A stretch of 64,000 nucleotides of DNA from Caballeronia sp. NK8 (GCF_018408855.1 NZ_AP024323.1:186001-250000); one strand, 5' to 3'; counted from the stretch's first letter, positions 38,351 through 47,855 are shown. Translations and numbers: made by a program. Notes: generated from the sequence alone by a model not told the origin.

Positions 38351-39220
38351 TCAGGGCGTCGGGCCGGTCGCGACGGGCCGTCCCGGATCGGCGCTCCATT
38401 CGCTCCACGAGCCCGGATAGAGCGCCGCGCCGTGCAGGCCGGCGATTTCCATTGCGAGCGCGTTATGGCAGGCCGTCACGCCCGAGCCGCATTGCAGGAC
38501 GATGCGGTCCGCCGGCACCGTGCCGACCAGCGAGCCGAACGCCTCGCGCAACTCGTGAGCGGTCTTGAAGCGCCCTTCGGGCGTCAGGTTGTTCTTGAAG
38601 AAGTGATTGAGCGCGCCGGGAATATGCCCGCCGACGGGATCGATCGTCTCGTTCTCGCCGCGATAGCGGTCGGCGGCGCGGGCATCGATCAGCAGATGAT
38701 CGCGCGTGCCGATGCTGCGCTCGATCGCCTGGGCGTCGATCGTCACCTGAAGCGGCGCGCCGGCCTTGAACGTGCCTTGCGTCTTCGGCGGCACGGCCGT
38801 GTCGAGCGGCTTGCCCGCGACTTCCCATGCCTGCAGGCCGCCGTCGAGCAGCGCGACGGAATCGTGCCCGAGCCAGCGCAGCAGCCACCAGACGCGCGCC
38901 GCGTACATACCGCCGTGGGCGTCGTAGGCGGCCACTTGCTGGCCTTCCTTCAGGCCGAAGCTCGCCAGCTTCGCGACGAGCGCGGCGCGCTCGGGCAACG
39001 GATGACGCCCGTTCGTGCCGGTCTTGACGCCGGACAGATCGCGATCCAGATGGAGATAGTGCGCGCCGGGAATGTGCCCTTGCGCGTAAGCGGCTTCGCC
39101 CGATTCGGGCGCGGCGAGATCGAAGCGGCAATCGAAGACGAGCACGCTGCCGGGCGCGGCGGCGAGCCGTTCGGCGAGATTGGTCGCCGAGATGAGCGTG
39201 GTGTAGTGAGTGTGCGGCAT
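38351..39220 (-). CDS. Thiosulfate/3-mercaptopyruvate sulfurtransferase
   Basis: A 289-residue two-domain rhodanese. The N-terminal inactive domain (ATNLAERLAAAPGSVLVFDC...) is followed by an active C-terminal domain with the catalytic Cys in IVLQCGSGVTACHNALAME; the CGSGVTAC loop fits 3-mercaptopyruvate sulfurtransferase. WWLLRWLGHDSVALLDGG is a typical inter-domain motif. The ATG at 39220 has AGGAG upstream. It is convergent with the dienelactone hydrolase gene (7 bases apart) and lies downstream of the Rieske oxygenase on the same strand, separated by a terminator. Confidence 0.9.
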   Translation of the reverse strand: MPHTHYTTLISATNLAERLAAAPGSVLVFDCRFDLAAPESGEAAYAQGHIPGAHYLHLDRDLSGVKTGTNGRHPLPERAALVAKLASFGLKEGQQVAAYDAHGGMYAARVWWLLRWLGHDSVALLDGGLQAWEVAGKPLDTAVPPKTQGTFKAGAPLQVTIDAQAIERSIGTRDHLLIDARAADRYRGENETIDPVGGHIPGALNHFFKNNLTPEGRFKTAHELREAFGSLVGTVPADRIVLQCGSGVTACHNALAMEIAGLHGAALYPGSWSEWSADPGRPVATGPTP

Positions 39221-39269
39221 GACGGCTCCTGAATCGGCGCGTGTGATGCGGGGATGAGCCAATAGTCTA

Positions 39270-39300
39270 AAAGAAAAAACGGGCTCGAAAGCCCGTCTTT
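39270..39300 (-). terminator. Terminator of the Rieske oxygenase gene
   Basis: On the minus strand ACGGGCT-TTCG-AGCCCGT is followed by TTTTTTC; a strong U-tract hairpin between two same-strand genes. Confidence 0.88.
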
Positions 39301-39332
39301 TCCCGACGTCCGGCGCAAGCCCGGAACCGCGT

Positions 39333-40439
39333 TCAGATAGACCCGAGTCGATGCCGCAGGAACTCGTGGAAATGCTGCATGCCGGATTCCATCGGGCTCT
39401 GGTACGGCCCGACCTGATTCTCGCCGCGCGCCATCAGCGCGCGCCGGCCGGCGTCCATGCGCTCGGCGATCTCGTCGTCCTCGCGCGCGGTTTCCATGTA
39501 CGCGGCGCGCTCCGCCTCGATGAACTCACGCTCGAAGAGCGCGATTTCCTCGGGGTAATAGAATTCGACGATGTTGGTCGTTTTCTGCGTGCCCTGCGGA
39601 ATGAGCCACGACACGACCAGCACGTGCGGATACCACTCGATCATCAGACCGGGGTAATACACCATCCAGATCGCGCCGAATTCGGGCGGCGTGCCGTTGC
39701 GAAAACGCAGGACTTCGTCGTGCCATTTGCGGTACGTCGGGCTGCCCGGTTTCTCCAGATTCTTGTGGACGCCCACGGTCTGCACGCTGTACCAGTCGCC
39801 GAATTCCCACTCGAGGTTGTCGCACGACACGAAGCTGCCGAGGCCCGGATGGAACGGCGCGACGTGATAGTCCTCCAGATAGACCTCGATGAAGGTCTTC
39901 CAGTTGTAGTTGCACTCGTGGACCTCGACGTGATCGAACATGAAGCCCGAAAAGTCGAAATGTTTCGCGGTACCCAGCTTCGCGAGATCGGCCGCGACGT
40001 TGCGGCCCTCCGACTCGAAGAGCAGGCCTTGCCAGTTCTGCAGCGGCGTCTTGCCGAGGTTCAGGCAGGGCTTGTCCGCGAAATGCGGCGCGCCGAGCAG
40101 TTGACCGTCGAGATTGTAGGTCCAGCGGTGCAGCGGGCAGACGATGTTGTCCGCGCTGCCGCGGCCATTGAGCATGATCGCCTGGCGATGGCGGCACACG
40201 TTCGACAGCAGTTCGATATTGTTCTGCTGATTACGAACGAGCACGCGCCCTTCGCCCTCGCCCGGAAGCGCGAAATAGTTTCCCGCTTCGGGCACCATGA
40301 GTTCGTGCCCGATGTAGCGTGGACCCTGCTTGAAAAGTGTGTCGAGTTCGCGCGCAAGAAGCGCTTCGTCAAAGTAAGCCGTGACTGGCAGCTGACTGTG
40401 AATGGCGTTCAGCTGCAATGCATTGCTCAGATTGGACAT
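39333..40439 (-). CDS. Aromatic ring-hydroxylating (Rieske) oxygenase alpha subunit
   Basis: A 368-residue oxygenase component. The Rieske 2Fe-2S ligands are in CRHRQ and CPLHRW (about residues 82 and 102). The catalytic iron site is in YLEDYHVAPFHPGLGSF, with a late acidic ligand. The family hydroxylates aromatic or quaternary-amine substrates using electrons from a separate reductase. No reductase, ferredoxin or beta subunit is nearby, so it is an orphan. The ATG at 40439 starts MSNLSNALQLNAIHSQL. It is divergent from xseB. Confidence 0.87.
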   Translation of the reverse strand: MSNLSNALQLNAIHSQLPVTAYFDEALLARELDTLFKQGPRYIGHELMVPEAGNYFALPGEGEGRVLVRNQQNNIELLSNVCRHRQAIMLNGRGSADNIVCPLHRWTYNLDGQLLGAPHFADKPCLNLGKTPLQNWQGLLFESEGRNVAADLAKLGTAKHFDFSGFMFDHVEVHECNYNWKTFIEVYLEDYHVAPFHPGLGSFVSCDNLEWEFGDWYSVQTVGVHKNLEKPGSPTYRKWHDEVLRFRNGTPPEFGAIWMVYYPGLMIEWYPHVLVVSWLIPQGTQKTTNIVEFYYPEEIALFEREFIEAERAAYMETAREDDEIAERMDAGRRALMARGENQVGPYQSPMESGMQHFHEFLRHRLGSI

Positions 40440-40750
40440 TCCCACTCCCGATGAAAACGTGAAAGCAGTGAACAACCCAACCATCGAAGATTCGATTTAG
40501 GGAGCCCGCGATTATACCGAAATCCCCCTCCTTGGGGTGCTTAAGGTCTTGATTTGGGTATAAATTGTGGCGAGAGTTCCTCGCAATCGCAGCAAGAGCG
40601 CGTGCCTGTGGCGTACCGTGCAAGGATCGGGAGAAAATGCCGCAATCCGAACGCCAGCCTTCGAAGCGGACGGGATGCGGGTCGAAAATTTGGCTTTTGC
40701 CGTAGAATGTGCGACTTGGTTCCAAAAATTCAATTGCACATCCACGATTC
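40440..40750. promoter_or_regulatory. Divergent promoter region, Rieske oxygenase / xseB
   Basis: A 311-base spacer. It contains a large interrupted dyad: ATTATACCGAAATC (40511-40524) against GATTTGGGTATAAAT (40551-40565), with CCCC-TCCTT-GGGG in between. TATAAT-like elements occur on both strands at its arms. The rest has no gene. Confidence 0.5.
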
Positions 40751-41086
40751 ATGGCGAAGACCGCTGTCCAGGAAACAGGCGACAAAACCGGCGCCGACGC
40801 ACAGAGCGCGGACGCCGCGCAGCTTCCGGAAAACTACGAGGCAGCGCTGGCAGAACTCGAATCGCTCGTCGCGCGCATGGAAGAGGGCGCGCTGAGTCTC
40901 GAGGAATCGCTCGCGGCGTATCGCCGCGGCGCGGCGCTTGTGGGCTTTTGCCAACAGCAGCTCGAGAAAGTCGAGCAGCAGGTACGCGTGCTCGACGGCG
41001 AGACGCTCAAGCCGCTGCCCGCCGAGGTACAGCGCGCCACCCAGGGTGCCGGAGCGACAAACGACAACGGGGACGACGACCTATGA
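40751..41086 (+). CDS. xseB: Exodeoxyribonuclease VII small subunit
   Basis: A 111-residue protein with the XseB core LPENYEAALAELESLVARME and LSLEESLAAYRRGAALVGFC, a coiled-coil that pairs with XseA to degrade single-stranded DNA. N- and C-terminal extensions (Ala/Thr/Asp-rich) make it longer than E. coli XseB (80). The stop overlaps the ispA start (ATGA), so the two are cotranslated. ATG at 40751. xseA is not in the window. Confidence 0.93.
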   Translation: MAKTAVQETGDKTGADAQSADAAQLPENYEAALAELESLVARMEEGALSLEESLAAYRRGAALVGFCQQQLEKVEQQVRVLDGETLKPLPAEVQRATQGAGATNDNGDDDL

Positions 41087-41970
41087 CCTTCGAACAATGG
41101 ATGCGCGCGACGCTCGATCGCGTCGAGACGGCACTCGAACACTATCTTCCGGGCACGGACGTCGCGCCCGCGCGCCTGCACGAAGCGATGCGCTATGCCG
41201 TGCTGGGCGGCGGCAAGCGCGTGCGGCCGCTCTTGGTCCACGCGGCGGGCGAGCTGACCGGCGCGAGCGCGCAGGCCGTGGAAGCGGCGAGCGCCGCGCT
41301 CGAGATGATTCACGTCTATTCGCTGGTGCATGACGACATGCCCGCCATGGACGACGACGCACTGCGCCGGGGTAAGCCCACGGTACACATCCAATATGAC
41401 GAAGCGACGGCACTGCTCGTCGGCGACGCGCTGCAATCGCAGGCGTTCGTTGCGTTGACGGCCGCGGCCAATGGTCTGAACGATGCCCAGCAAGCCGCGC
41501 TCGTGCGCGAACTGGCGCTCGCGAGCGGCTCGCTCGGCATGGCGGGCGGTCAGGCGATCGACCTCGAAAGCGTCGGGCGCAAGCTGACGCGCCCCGAGCT
41601 CGAGACGATGCATCGCAAGAAGACGGGCGCGCTGTTGCGCGCGTCGGTGCGTATGGGCGCGCTCGCGGGCGCGCTTCCGGACGCGGACGCACTCGCGTCG
41701 CTGGACGATTACGCCGCCGCCGTCGGCCTCGCCTTCCAGGTCGTCGACGACATCCTGGACGTCACCGCCGACTCCGCCACGCTCGGCAAGACCGCCGGCA
41801 AGGACGCGCAGCACGACAAACCGACTTACGTGTCGATCATCGGGCTCGATGCATCGCGCGAACTCGCCGCGCAACTCGGTCGCGACGCGCATGCCGCGAT
41901 CCAGCCGTTCGGCGCACGCGGCCAGCGTCTGGCCGAACTCGCCGATCTGGTCGTGAACCGGGTGAATTGA
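41083..41970 (+). CDS. ispA: Farnesyl/geranyl diphosphate synthase
   Basis: A 295-residue trans-prenyltransferase condensing IPP with DMAPP and GPP. The first Asp-rich motif is LVHDDMPAMDDD, the second FQVVDDILD, with GGGKRVRPLL near the N-terminus. Length matches E. coli IspA (299). It overlaps xseB by four bases and is followed by dxs after 86 bases, the classic xseB-ispA-dxs isoprenoid operon. Confidence 0.95.
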   Translation: MTFEQWMRATLDRVETALEHYLPGTDVAPARLHEAMRYAVLGGGKRVRPLLVHAAGELTGASAQAVEAASAALEMIHVYSLVHDDMPAMDDDALRRGKPTVHIQYDEATALLVGDALQSQAFVALTAAANGLNDAQQAALVRELALASGSLGMAGGQAIDLESVGRKLTRPELETMHRKKTGALLRASVRMGALAGALPDADALASLDDYAAAVGLAFQVVDDILDVTADSATLGKTAGKDAQHDKPTYVSIIGLDASRELAAQLGRDAHAAIQPFGARGQRLAELADLVVNRVN

Positions 41971-42056
41971 TTGTTGAACGCGTGACGAACCCCACGGCGA
42001 GAAGAGACATAATCGCGCCGAACGAATCACGCCAGTTTTCCTAAAATGGGACGACG

Positions 42057-43973
42057 ATGTACGACTTGCTGAAAACCATCGACGATCCGGCCGATTTGCG
42101 GGCCCTCGATCGCCGCCAACTGCAACCGCTGGCCGACGAGCTGCGGGCCTACGTGCTCGACAGCGTGTCCCAGACGGGCGGCCATCTGTCGTCCAATCTG
42201 GGCACGGTCGAGCTGACGATCGCGTTGCACTATGTGTTCGATACGCCTAATGACCGCATCGTATGGGATGTCGGCCATCAGACGTATCCGCACAAGATCC
42301 TGACGGGCCGTCGCGATCAGATGCCGGGCCTGCGTCAACTGGGCGGCATTTCCGGCTTCCCGCGACGCTCCGAGTCCGAATTCGACACCTTCGGCACCGC
42401 GCACTCGAGCACGTCGATTTCGGCGGCGCTCGGCATGGCGATCGCCAACAAGCTGCAGGGCGACAACCGCTTCTCGATCGCCGTGATCGGCGACGGCGCG
42501 ATGACCGCCGGCATGGCTTTCGAGGCGATGAACAACGCAGGCGTCGCCGACGACGTCCCGCTGCTCGTCATCCTCAACGACAACGACATGTCGATCTCGC
42601 CGCCGGTCGGCGCGTTGAATCGCCATCTCGCGCGCCTGATGTCGGGCCGCTTCTACGCCGCCGCGCGCGCGGGCGTGGAACGCGTGCTGCGTCACGCACC
42701 GCCGGTGCTCGACCTCGCCCGCAAGCTCGAAGAGCACGCGAAGGGCATGATCGTGCCGGCCACGCTGTTCGAGGAATTCGGCTTCAACTACATCGGGCCG
42801 ATCGACGGTCACGATCTCGATTCGCTGATCCCGACGCTGCAGAACATCAAGGAACTGCGCGGCCCGCAATTCCTGCACGTCGTGACGAAGAAAGGCCAGG
42901 GCTACAAGCTCGCCGAAGCCGATCCGGTGCTTTATCACGGTCCGGGCAAGTTCAATCCGGCCGAGGGCATCAAGCCGTCGACGGCGCCTTCGAAAAAGAC
43001 TTATACGCAAGTGTTCGGCGAGTGGCTGTGCGACGCCGCGGCGCAGGATTCGCGCGTGGTCGGCATCACGCCGGCGATGCGCGAAGGCTCCGGCATGGTC
43101 GAGTTCGAGAAGCGCTTCCCGGACCGTTATTTCGATGTCGGCATCGCCGAGCAGCATGCGGTCACGTTCGCGGGCGGGCTGGCTGCGGACGGCATGAAGC
43201 CCGTCGTCGCGATCTATTCGACCTTCCTGCAACGCGGCTACGACCAGCTGATCCACGACGTCGCGCTGCAGAATCTGCCGGTCGTGTTCGCGATCGATCG
43301 CGCGGGTCTCGTCGGCGCGGATGGCGCGACGCACGCTGGCAACTACGATCTCGCCTTCCTGCGCTGCATTCCGAACATGACCGTGATGGCCGCATCGGAT
43401 GAAAACGAGTGCCGCCAGATGCTCTACACGGCCTTGCAGCAGCCGAACCCGACGGCAGTGCGCTATCCGCGCGGCGCGGGCACCGGCGTTGCGACGGTCA
43501 AGCAGATGACCGCGATTCCCCTCGGCCGTGGCGAGATTCGCCGCGAGTCGTCGCAGAAGCTCGGCTCGGGCAAGCGCATCGCGATCTGCGCATTCGGCAC
43601 GATGGTGGCGCCGTCGCTCGCAGCGGCGGAAGAACTCGATCTGACCGTCGCCAACATGCGCTTCGTGAAGCCTGTCGACGCCGACCTGCTTCGCGAACTC
43701 GCCGCGACGCACGACGCCATCGTGACGATCGAGGAAGGCGCGATCATGGGCGGCGCGGGTTCCGCGTGCGTCGAAGCGCTGCTCGCCAGCTCGATTATCA
43801 AGCCCGTGCTGCAACTCGGCCTCCCGGACCTTTTCATCGATCACGGCGATCCGGCCAAACTGCTGTCGAGCGTCGGACTGGACGCGGCCGGCATTGCGCG
43901 CTCGATTCGCGAACGCTTCCTCGATGCGATCGAAAGCGCCAACGCAGGCAAGCTGACCAAGCGCGTCGCCTGA
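42057..43973 (+). CDS. dxs: 1-deoxy-D-xylulose-5-phosphate synthase
   Basis: A 638-residue thiamine-diphosphate enzyme joining pyruvate and glyceraldehyde 3-phosphate, the entry step of the MEP pathway. Thiamine-binding [18 protein letters not shown], the early [13 protein letters not shown] and the transketolase middle segment [15 protein letters not shown] are all present. Length is near E. coli Dxs (620). Start [20 protein letters not shown] at 42057. It completes the xseB-ispA-dxs unit; two GC hairpins follow its stop. Confidence 0.97.
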   Translation: MYDLLKTIDDPADLRALDRRQLQPLADELRAYVLDSVSQTGGHLSSNLGTVELTIALHYVFDTPNDRIVWDVGHQTYPHKILTGRRDQMPGLRQLGGISGFPRRSESEFDTFGTAHSSTSISAALGMAIANKLQGDNRFSIAVIGDGAMTAGMAFEAMNNAGVADDVPLLVILNDNDMSISPPVGALNRHLARLMSGRFYAAARAGVERVLRHAPPVLDLARKLEEHAKGMIVPATLFEEFGFNYIGPIDGHDLDSLIPTLQNIKELRGPQFLHVVTKKGQGYKLAEADPVLYHGPGKFNPAEGIKPSTAPSKKTYTQVFGEWLCDAAAQDSRVVGITPAMREGSGMVEFEKRFPDRYFDVGIAEQHAVTFAGGLAADGMKPVVAIYSTFLQRGYDQLIHDVALQNLPVVFAIDRAGLVGADGATHAGNYDLAFLRCIPNMTVMAASDENECRQMLYTALQQPNPTAVRYPRGAGTGVATVKQMTAIPLGRGEIRRESSQKLGSGKRIAICAFGTMVAPSLAAAEELDLTVANMRFVKPVDADLLRELAATHDAIVTIEEGAIMGGAGSACVEALLASSIIKPVLQLGLPDLFIDHGDPAKLLSSVGLDAAGIARSIRERFLDAIESANAGKLTKRVA

Positions 43974-43987
43974 CGCGTCGCTGAAAA

Positions 43988-44057
43988 CGGCGCGCTCGGG
44001 GCGCGCCGCGCATCAACGCTTTGGCACACGGCGCGGGCATCGTCCCGCGCCGTGTGC
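43988..44057 (+). promoter_or_regulatory. Two perfect GC hairpins between dxs and folE2
   Basis: Hairpin 1 (43988-44008): CGGCGCGC / GCGCGCCG with a 5-base loop. Hairpin 2 (44024-44057): GCACACGGCGCGGG / CCCGCGCCGTGTGC, a 14-bp perfect stem with loop CATCGT. Neither has a U tract. They could end dxs transcription with Rho, protect mRNA ends, or form a folE2 leader. Confidence 0.6.
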
Positions 44058-44118
44058 GCTTGAACGTTTCGAACCGCTCGCGTCTTGCGCGACGCGCGGC
44101 GCATAAGGACAAAACAAA

Positions 44119-44925
44119 ATGAATCAGATGAATCCCGCCTTCGTGATGCCCGACGTCCAGAGCACCCCCGACACACGTCAGATCGCGATTCAGCGCGTCG
44201 GCGTGAAGGGCGTGCGCTATCCGCTGACGGTATTGACGGAAGACGGGCTGAAGCCGACCGTCGGCGTATGGAATCTCGACGTTCACCTGCCTGCCGAGCA
44301 AAAGGGCACGCATATGTCGCGTTTCGTTGCGTTGCTCGAAGAAAATCGCCTGCCGCTCGATCAACACGCGTTGCGCGGCATGCTCGCCCTGATGCTGGCG
44401 AAACTCGAGGCGCATTCCGGCCGTATCGAAGTGACGTTGCCGTACTTTGTGATGAAGACCGCGCCGGTCTCGGGCGTGAAGAGTCTGCTGGACTACGAAG
44501 TGACCTTCATCGCGGAGCGGCGCGACGGCGACACGCGCATGTCAATCAAGGTGCTCGTGCCCGTGACGAGTCTGTGCCCGTGTTCGAAGAAGATTTCGCA
44601 ATATGGCGCGCACAACCAGCGCTCGCACGTCACGATTTCGGCGGAGCTGAGCGAGGATATCGCGGTCGAGGATCTGATTCGCATCGCCGAGGAAGAGGCG
44701 TCGTGCGAACTGTGGGGCTTGCTCAAGCGCCCGGACGAGAAGTTCGTGACCGAGCGCGCGTATGAAAATCCCAAGTTCGTCGAAGACCTCGTGCGCGATA
44801 TCGCGACGCGCCTGAACGCGGATGCGCGCATCGTCGCGTACGTGCTCGAAGCCGAGAACTTCGAGTCGATCCACAATCACAGCGCCTACGCGGTGATCGA
44901 GCGGGACAAGCGCCGCGACGCCTGA
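44119..44925 (+). CDS. folE2: GTP cyclohydrolase FolE2 (type IB)
   Basis: A 268-residue enzyme making 7,8-dihydroneopterin triphosphate for folate synthesis; this type does not strictly need zinc. The signature is [20 protein letters not shown] with its reactive Cys, plus [11 protein letters not shown] and the C-terminal [23 protein letters not shown] precedes the ATG. In many bacteria folE2 is a zinc-starvation paralog, but no obvious Zur box is seen upstream. Confidence 0.95.
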   Translation: MNQMNPAFVMPDVQSTPDTRQIAIQRVGVKGVRYPLTVLTEDGLKPTVGVWNLDVHLPAEQKGTHMSRFVALLEENRLPLDQHALRGMLALMLAKLEAHSGRIEVTLPYFVMKTAPVSGVKSLLDYEVTFIAERRDGDTRMSIKVLVPVTSLCPCSKKISQYGAHNQRSHVTISAELSEDIAVEDLIRIAEEEASCELWGLLKRPDEKFVTERAYENPKFVEDLVRDIATRLNADARIVAYVLEAENFESIHNHSAYAVIERDKRRDA

Positions 44926-44939
44926 GCCCGCCTCAGGCG
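44919..44939. terminator. Hairpin spanning the convergent folE2 and LysR stop codons
   Basis: CGCCTGAG / CTCAGGCG with a 5-base loop. Each arm contains one gene's stop codon (folE2 TGA at 44923, LysR TGA at 44933-44935 complement). Confidence 0.6.
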
Positions 44940-45850
44940 AGCGCCGTTTCCGATGGAACGTGCGCTTGCCGCACCGATGCCATCACGAGCGCTGCCAGCC
45001 GCTCGACCGGCGGCGACGCGCTTGCCGATGCGCGATGCAGCGCCAGCGGAATCGATGGCAGAGCGGGCAATCCGCCTTCGCCGGCGTCGAGCGCGCGAAC
45101 CGTCGACGGCAATCCGTAGCTCGTACGCACGGTGACGCCCAAGCCCGCCGCCGCCGCTGCCCACAGCCCCGACAAGCTCGGGCTCGTGAACGCGACGCGC
45201 CACTTGATGTCCGCGCGATCCAGCGCAGCAGCCGCGGCGCTGTGAAAGAGGCAAGGCCGGTCGAACGCGATGAGCGGCAGGGGTTCGTCGGCGTCGAAGT
45301 GCCACGGAACCGTCGATGACGCGATCCAGCGCATCGGCGGCGCGGCGATCGGTTCCGCGATCATCGCGGCGTTGCTGTCGTCCGTGACGCCGCTTGCGCC
45401 CCACACGAGCGCGAGATCGAGTTGCCCCGAATCGATGCGCTCCAGCAATTCGGTATTGCGCGCGACCCGCGCTTCGATCCGCACTTTCGGATGCGCCCGC
45501 GCAAACCGGCCGAGCACATCCGGCAATACCACTTCGCCGAAATCTTCCTGCAAGCCGAGCCGGATCCATCCTTCCAGATCGACGCCGCGAATCGCCACGG
45601 CGGCCTCGTCGTTCAGTTCAACCAGGCGCCGCGCGTAACCGAGCATCACCTCGCCGGCGTCGGTGAGCGCAAGCCCGCGTCCGGCCTTGCGAAACAGCGG
45701 CGCGCCCGCCTGCTCCTCCAGCTTGCGTAACTGCGCGCTCACTGCCGATGTCGAACGTCCGACGCGGTCCGCTGCCTTCGCGAAGCTGCCCAAGTCCATT
45801 CCGGCGACGAAGCTGCGCAGCACCGCGAGATCGAAGGTCGTCTGGCTCAT
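44933..45850 (-). CDS. LysR-family transcriptional regulator
   Basis: A 305-residue LTTR. The winged-helix domain (LAVLRSFVAGMDLGSFAKAA, DRVGRSTSAVSAQLRKLEEQ, PLFRKAGRGLALTDAGEVML) is followed by an effector-binding domain from about residue 92. It is divergent from the MFS gene, with a 10-bp-arm inverted repeat in the shared promoter, so it probably controls that transporter. The inducer is unknown. Confidence 0.9.
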   Translation of the reverse strand: MSQTTFDLAVLRSFVAGMDLGSFAKAADRVGRSTSAVSAQLRKLEEQAGAPLFRKAGRGLALTDAGEVMLGYARRLVELNDEAAVAIRGVDLEGWIRLGLQEDFGEVVLPDVLGRFARAHPKVRIEARVARNTELLERIDSGQLDLALVWGASGVTDDSNAAMIAEPIAAPPMRWIASSTVPWHFDADEPLPLIAFDRPCLFHSAAAAALDRADIKWRVAFTSPSLSGLWAAAAAGLGVTVRTSYGLPSTVRALDAGEGGLPALPSIPLALHRASASASPPVERLAALVMASVRQAHVPSETALA

Positions 45851-45854
45851 TACT

Positions 45855-45908
45855 ATCGTCCTGATTTTCTGAATGATCGAATGAAAACTTTGCGATTTTC
45901 AGGACGAT
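45855..45908. promoter_or_regulatory. Inverted repeat in the LysR/MFS divergent promoter
   Basis: Perfect arms ATCGTCCTGA (45855-45864) and TCAGGACGAT (45899-45908) are separated by 34 AT-richer bases. Spacing of this kind suits a LysR tetramer. Confidence 0.55.
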
Positions 45909-45943
45909 GCTAAGCCTGCACACTGGTCGCAGTCAAATCCGAT

Positions 45944-47185
45944 ATGGACCGCGTGATGGCCACTCCTCTCGTACTGAAATCGAAAAATGCGCCCGTGCTC
46001 GGCGGCGGGCATCGCTGGAAGGTGCTCACCGTCGGCGTGGCGGCCAACGCGAGCTTCTCGGCAGCGGCCGCGGGTATTCCGACCACCGCCGTGTGGATGC
46101 GCAGCGGCTATCACCTGAACAACGGCGAACTGGGCCTCGCGCTCGGCGCGCTCGGTCTGGGCGTCGCGCTCTCCGAGTTGCCGTGGGGCGTGCTGACGGA
46201 TCGCTGGGGCGATCGTCCCGTGCTGCTGACCGGTTTGCTGTCGACGGCGGCGGTGCTCGTCGCGATGAGCCTGTACGCGGTGCCGTCATCGGCGACGCTC
46301 GGCTGGCTCGTCTTCGCGATGTGCGCGCTGGGGCTCCTCGGCGGCAGCGTCAACGGATCGAGTGGGCGCGCGGTGATGGCGTGGTTTGCCGAGGGCGAGC
46401 GCGGCCTCGCGATGAGCATCCGGCAGACCGCGGTGCCGCTCGGTGGCGGGATCGGCGCGGCATTGCTGCCGTGGCTGGCTTCGTCGCATGGCTTCGCGGC
46501 GGTCTACGGCGCGCTGGCGGCGATGTGCGCGGTGTCCGGCGCGTTCGCCTGGCGCTGGCTGCATGAGCCGCCGGACGCGGTGCATCGCGCGGCGCCGAGC
46601 AAAGGCGCTGCGCCGTTGAAGAACGCGCTCGTCTGGCGCGTGGTGCTTGGCATCGGCATCCTGTGCGTGCCGCAGTTCGCGGTGCTGACCTTCGCGACCG
46701 TGTTCCTGCACGATGCCGGCCATTTCGGCGTGACGGCGATCAGCGCGACGATGGGCGCGATCCAGCTCGGCGCGATGGCCATGCGCGTGTGGAGCGGCCG
46801 TCACACGGACCGCCGCGGCAATCGGCGCGCGTACTTGCGTGGGTCGGTGATCGTGGCGTCGATGTCGTTCGTCGTGCTGGCCGCGGCGATCGCGAGCGGC
46901 GCGGCGCGTGCGCCCTTGCTGCTCTCGACGATGCTCGTGTTCGCCGGCATCTGCGTGTCCGCGTGGCACGGCGTCGCGTACACGGAACTGGCGACGCTGG
47001 CTGGCACCGCCCGCGCCGGCACCGCGCTCGGCATGGCGAACACGGCGGTGTACGCTGGGTTTTTCGTGACGCCGCTCGTCATTCCGCAGGTGCTCGCGAT
47101 CAGTTCATGGCCTGTCGTATGGCTGGCGGCGGGCGCGTGCGCGTCGTTGGCGTGGCTGTTGTTTCCGAAGCCCGCGCGACCTTAA
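45944..47185 (+). CDS. MFS transporter (CynX/YeaN-like)
   Basis: A 413-residue major facilitator with 12 predicted helices. The loop-2/3 motif reads LPWGVLTDRWGDRPVLLTG, a good MFS motif A. The second half begins after HEPPDAVHRAAPSKGAAPLK. The substrate cannot be read. ATG at 45944; a second ATG at 45956 (MATPLVLKSK) is possible. It is divergent from the LysR gene and is followed after 37 bases by a GST gene. Confidence 0.87.
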   Translation: MDRVMATPLVLKSKNAPVLGGGHRWKVLTVGVAANASFSAAAAGIPTTAVWMRSGYHLNNGELGLALGALGLGVALSELPWGVLTDRWGDRPVLLTGLLSTAAVLVAMSLYAVPSSATLGWLVFAMCALGLLGGSVNGSSGRAVMAWFAEGERGLAMSIRQTAVPLGGGIGAALLPWLASSHGFAAVYGALAAMCAVSGAFAWRWLHEPPDAVHRAAPSKGAAPLKNALVWRVVLGIGILCVPQFAVLTFATVFLHDAGHFGVTAISATMGAIQLGAMAMRVWSGRHTDRRGNRRAYLRGSVIVASMSFVVLAAAIASGAARAPLLLSTMLVFAGICVSAWHGVAYTELATLAGTARAGTALGMANTAVYAGFFVTPLVIPQVLAISSWPVVWLAAGACASLAWLLFPKPARP

Positions 47186-47222
47186 ACTGTGCGTCCGAGA
47201 AATCGACCCTGCGGAGCGCACC

Positions 47223-47849
47223 TTGATCCTGATCGGCCAATACGATTCCCCGTTCGTGCGGCGCGTCGCCATCGCGCTGAAGCTGTACGACATTGCGTAT
47301 GAGCATCGCCCGTGGTCGGTGTTCGGCGATGCCGACAAGATCGCGCCCTTCAATCCGCTGATCCGCGTGCCGACGCTCGTGCTCGATTCCGGCGACGTGC
47401 TCATCGAGAGCACGATGATCCTCGATTACCTCGATGAACAGGCGGGCGCCGCGCGCGTGATGATCGCGCCGGACGGCCCGCTGCGGCGTGAAGCACTGAA
47501 GGTCTGCGCGCTCGCGACAGGCCTGGCCGACAAGGCCGTCGCGCTCGTCTATGAACGGGTGCTGCACAAGGAAAGATCGCAGAAATGGCTCGATCGCTGC
47601 ACGGGGCAGGTCGAGCGCGTGTTGAACGCGCTGGAAGCGGACCGCGCCGCGCGTGCGACGCCTTACTGGTTCGGCGATGCGATCGGGCACGCCGACATCA
47701 CCGTGGCCTGCGCGCTGCGCTTCGCGCGCGAGGCGCATCCGGAGCTCTTCAGTTCGACGCGCTGGCCGACGCTCATCGGCCATAGCGACCGCTGCGAGAC
47801 GCTGCCCGTGTTCCGGGCGATCGTGCAGCCGTTCAATCCGCCGAAGTAG
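47223..47849 (+). CDS. Glutathione S-transferase family protein
   Basis: A 208-residue GST: thioredoxin-like N-terminal domain (QYDSPFVRRVAIALKLYDIA, VPTLVLDSGDVLIEST with the cis-Pro and Glu-Ser pair) and an all-helical C-terminal domain (FGDAIGHADITVACALRF). It starts with TTG (GGAG seven bases upstream), MILIGQYDSP. It is convergent with tsaD. The substrate is unknown; cotranscription with the MFS gene is plausible. Confidence 0.9.
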   Translation: MILIGQYDSPFVRRVAIALKLYDIAYEHRPWSVFGDADKIAPFNPLIRVPTLVLDSGDVLIESTMILDYLDEQAGAARVMIAPDGPLRREALKVCALATGLADKAVALVYERVLHKERSQKWLDRCTGQVERVLNALEADRAARATPYWFGDAIGHADITVACALRFAREAHPELFSSTRWPTLIGHSDRCETLPVFRAIVQPFNPPK

Positions 47850-47855
47850 AAAGCT

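Noticed and set aside
42027..43844. 605-codon minus-strand open frame over dxs
   Set aside because: Shadow of dxs; no recognisable motifs.
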